This document shows positions 15,011-16,706 of a stretch of 16,706 nucleotides of DNA, in pieces. Where the stretch lies: positions 1-16,706 of the forward strand of contig CALHBW010000512.1 in NCBI GenBank assembly GCA_937930625.1, read 5' to 3'. The stretch's first letter is position 1, and each line of letters starts with the position of its first letter. The notes under the pieces are model-generated. The model was not told where the DNA came from. It worked only from the letters and a program-made list of their open reading frames with translations, and made no database searches. The DNA comes from an uncultured Saprospiraceae bacterium (GTDB lineage: Bacteria > Bacteroidota > Bacteroidia > Chitinophagales > Saprospiraceae). A program made the position numbers and the translations under genes.

Positions 15011-15300
15011 AATGAATAGATGATTAACAATGTCTTCGCCAAATTGATAATTGATAATTGAGAATGTAGAATTGATAATTAATTCAAAATAATACTTTGT
15101 ATTTTATTTATTATTAACAATTTATAAAAATTAAAAACAATAAATTATTCTCTATGAATTTGCAATTATTCATTTGGCGAACACATTAGATTAAATGAGT
15201 AAATTTTTAATCCCATCATTCGTCGGGACAAGTTGTAATAATGTTTTAATGGATGAGATAAAAGCAGTTGTTCATTTTATCATCTACTCATCTATTCATT
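15011..15300. repeat. Nested palindrome upstream of the caspase-like gene
   Basis: The inner element 15035-15181 has the same ends (TTCGCCAAAT...ATTTGGCGAA, preceded by CAATGTC) and the same AATTGATA/AATTGAGA arm units as 13933-14072, so the two are copies of one family. Outside it AATGAATAGATGA (15011-15023) pairs perfectly with TCATCTATTCATT (15288-15300). The right flank has about 100 extra bases, including another AAATGAGTAAAT, so the structure is asymmetric. Confidence 0.8.
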
Positions 15301-15334
15301 ATTCGGTGTGGTAGTATGGATGCCTTTTGAATTA

Positions 15335-15495
15335 AGTAACGAGTAAATAATAACTTCACGATTTGGACGGTTTCTTTTGTCCTTATTTTCCTCCTTGAAA
15401 ATGATCATTTATCCTGATAAACTCTCATTTTCAAGAAGAAAACTAAGGACAAAATAATCTCGTCGAAATCGTAAACTTATTATTTGCTCGTTACT
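15335..15495. repeat. 161-bp imperfect hairpin
   Basis: AGTAACGAGTAAATAATAA at the left end matches the reverse complement of the right end AGTAACGAGCAAATAATAA. The similarity runs almost the whole 75-base arm, including ACGATTTNGACG, TTTTGTCCTTA, TTTTC and CTTGAAAATGA, around an 8-base loop at 15411-15418. The arms differ at roughly one position in five or six. No ORF is inside. It may be a miniature element or a structured RNA. Confidence 0.85.
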
Positions 15496-15621
15496 AAGAC
15501 GCAAAAATACATGATAGTTTCTAATAATCTATAAAATCGAAAACATATTTTTATTTAAGGGGTGATGATAGAATAAATTTACACTTTTCTATATGCGACA
15601 ATTTGAGATGCACCCTTCTGT

Positions 15622-15655
15622 CCCGATTTTCCTTCTTGGAGAATCGGGATTTTTT
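15622..15655 (+). terminator. Intrinsic-terminator-like hairpin in the leader of the rlpA-like gene
   Basis: CCCGATTTTCC (15622-15632) and GGAGAATCGGG (15638-15648) form an 11-bp stem with one G-T pair and a 5-base loop, followed by A and six T. It has correct + strand terminator form yet lies 85 bases before the rlpA-like start with no + strand gene upstream for over 5 kb. It is thus either an attenuator or the end of a small unannotated RNA. Confidence 0.7.
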
Positions 15656-15739
15656 GTATTTTAGGTGTCCTGTAATAAACCATTTGAACGAATATGGCAT
15701 TTTTATTGTACATTTACAGCATTAAAACGAAATAAAAAT

Positions 15740-16426
15740 ATGAGTACTTTACTGAAAATCAGTTTTTTAATGTTATTTGGAGTCCTAACGCAAACCGCTT
15801 TTGCACAACAACCTGAATATGGTTTGGCAACGCAGTATTCTGATAAACTACAAGGCACTCAAACATCCAGTAAAGAATTGTACGATGCCGGTGAATTGAC
15901 CGCCGCGCATAGGACACTTCCCTTTGGCACGAAAGTCAAAGTAACTAATTTGGACAATAACAAATCCGTTGTAGTTCGTATCAATGATAGAGGACCTTTC
16001 ATAAAAGGTTATGTTATTGATTTGTCGGGCAAGGCTGCTGCAGGTATTGGGATTGTGGAAGGCAAAGAAACTAAGGTTAAAGTAGTTATTGCAGGAAATA
16101 GCAAAGCCCCTGCCGTCACTACTAACAAACCTGCCAAAAAGTCCACTCCTGCTAAGGTGAAAACCAAAACTACCACGCGCTCACTTGGTGTTTCGTCGGC
16201 TACGGGTTATGGCATACAGGTGGGGGCATACAAGAGCGAAGCCAATGCACTTCAACGCGTAAAAGCATTGGAAGCAGAGTGGTTTTCGGATATTCACATC
16301 AAAAAAAGCAAAACAGCGTACAAAGTTATTCTGAAAAATTACCCAACAAAGGAGCAAGCAGAGGCGTATTTAGCCAGTTTGAAGAAAAAAGGTGTGGAAG
16401 GTTTCGTCATAAGTATGAAAAAATGA
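15740..16426 (+). CDS. rlpA: RlpA-like septal protein: double-psi beta-barrel plus SPOR domain
   Basis: 228 aa from the ATG at 15740, which starts a good signal peptide (MSTLLKISFLMLFGVLTQTAFA). An in-frame GTG at 15665 would add 25 residues without signal character. There is no lipobox Cys, so it is a soluble periplasmic form, unlike E. coli RlpA. The DPBB domain (about 26-118) shows GLATQYSDKLQGTQTSSKE, AAHRTLPFGTKVKVTNL, VVVRINDRGPF and VIDLSGKAA, the conserved RlpA blocks. A Lys/Thr/Pro linker (about 120-150) leads to a SPOR domain (about 154-228: GYGIQVGAYKSEANA ... FVISMKK). In other bacteria RlpA is a lytic transglycosylase acting on denuded peptidoglycan that SPOR directs to the septum; activity here is inferred. 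Confidence 0.93.
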   Translation: MSTLLKISFLMLFGVLTQTAFAQQPEYGLATQYSDKLQGTQTSSKELYDAGELTAAHRTLPFGTKVKVTNLDNNKSVVVRINDRGPFIKGYVIDLSGKAAAGIGIVEGKETKVKVVIAGNSKAPAVTTNKPAKKSTPAKVKTKTTTRSLGVSSATGYGIQVGAYKSEANALQRVKALEAEWFSDIHIKKSKTAYKVILKNYPTKEQAEAYLASLKKKGVEGFVISMKK

Positions 16427-16491
16427 GCGAAAACCTTGCGATTGTAATTTTTTCACAATAACTTTACAGAAGTTTAATAATCATTGTTTTT

Positions 16492-16526
16492 GTCGCCCGA
16501 TGCTTTCTTGTGTTGGGTGGCTTTTT
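16492..16526 (+). terminator. Probable terminator of the rlpA-like gene
   Basis: GTCGCCCGA (16492-16500) can pair with TTGGGTGGC (16513-16521) with several G-T pairs, followed by five T and ATTTT. It sits 66 bases after the stop codon. Confidence 0.65.
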
Positions 16527-16534
16527 ATTTTATG

Positions 16535-16706
16535 GCAAATTGTTGTATGGTTTCATGGTTGTATTGCTTCATTGTTCGATTGTTTTTACTTTTTTCGCAA
16601 AGCGAAAAAACCATGAAACCATGAAACCATGAAACCATGAAACCATGAAACCATGAAACCATGAAACCATGAAACCATGAAACCATGAAACCATGAAACC
16701 ATGAAA
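16535..16706. repeat. Palindrome with 8-bp tandem-repeat arms, running off the window
   Basis: Tip stem TTTTTTCGC-AAA-GCGAAAAAA (16590-16598 with 16602-16610). The right arm is AAACCATG repeated perfectly 12 times from 16608 to the window end, where it is cut. The left arm, 16547-16587, is a degenerate 8-bp series (GGTTTCAT, GGTTGTAT, TGCTTCAT, TGTTCGAT). Only the outermost left unit (ATGGTTTCATGGTT) still matches the right arm exactly. Confidence 0.93.

Larger units (their letters stand above)
14975..15739. other. 765-bp divergent non-coding region with two large palindromes
   Basis: Divergent promoters of the caspase-like gene and the rlpA-like gene must lie here, but no clear TTTG/TAnnTTTG pair was found. 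It holds the nested palindrome 15011-15300 (inner element 15035-15181), the 161-bp hairpin 15335-15495 and a terminator-like leader hairpin at 15622-15655. No coding region or tRNA is seen. Confidence 0.6.

Noticed and set aside
16608..16706. CRISPR array
   Set aside because: The 8-bp units are contiguous with no spacers, and there are no cas genes; it is a simple tandem repeat forming one arm of a palindrome.
1..16706. tRNA, rRNA or known riboswitch genes
   Set aside because: No cloverleaf, rRNA core or recognised riboswitch core was seen on either strand by eye; a covariance-model search was not possible here.

Overview
The window looks like a chromosomal piece of a Bacteroidota bacterium, most likely of the Saprospiria/Lewinella type (lineage is inference). 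The support is a short primary sigma factor (288 aa, no region 1.1), two proteins ending in a type IX secretion system (T9SS) sorting domain, the T9SS outer-membrane protein PorT next to ubiE, AT-rich spacers and an absence of obvious Shine-Dalgarno sites.

Layout. 1-531 (-) is the N-terminal part of an enoyl-CoA hydratase or FadJ-like fatty-acid oxidation protein, cut by the window edge. 591-4478 (-) is a large A+T-rich NACHT/STAND-type NTPase with a long helical middle and a C-terminal PD-(D/E)xK-like nuclease signature, a probable antiphage defence protein. 4479-4793 holds a probable promoter/operator, a cluster of GC-rich REP-like palindromes and a terminator. 4794-7838 (-) is a secreted M4 metallopeptidase with a T9SS tail. 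A 750-bp AT-rich divergent spacer leads to ubiE (8590-9330, +), whose stop overlaps the start region of porT (to 10013, +). Convergent to these is acpH (10097-10672, -), then rpoD (10821-11687, -), a T9SS-sorted surface protein (12079-12981, -), a periplasmic caspase-like protein of unknown function (14195-14974, -) and an RlpA-like DPBB+SPOR lipoprotein-type protein (15740-16426, +).

How the genes relate. PorT is part of the machine that would export the M4 peptidase and the 12079-12981 protein. UbiE (menaquinone synthesis), AcpH (acyl-carrier-protein turnover), the fatty-acid oxidation gene, RpoD and RlpA are housekeeping functions. The NTPase-nuclease is the clear accessory gene.

The most unusual feature is in the spacers. 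Almost every intergenic region carries a large imperfect palindrome whose arms are built from 6-8 bp tandem repeats. Three of them (10022-10120, 10673-10759, 16535-window end) have unrelated arms but the same tip, TTTT(C/T)GC-NNN-GC(G/A)AAAA with a three-base loop; a fourth (11919-11951) has a near variant. Two further palindromes sharing the ends TTCGCCAAAT...ATTTGGCGAA bracket the caspase-like gene. These look like one architectural class of extragenic element rather than ordinary terminators, and they extend into gene ends (the last codons of acpH lie inside one).
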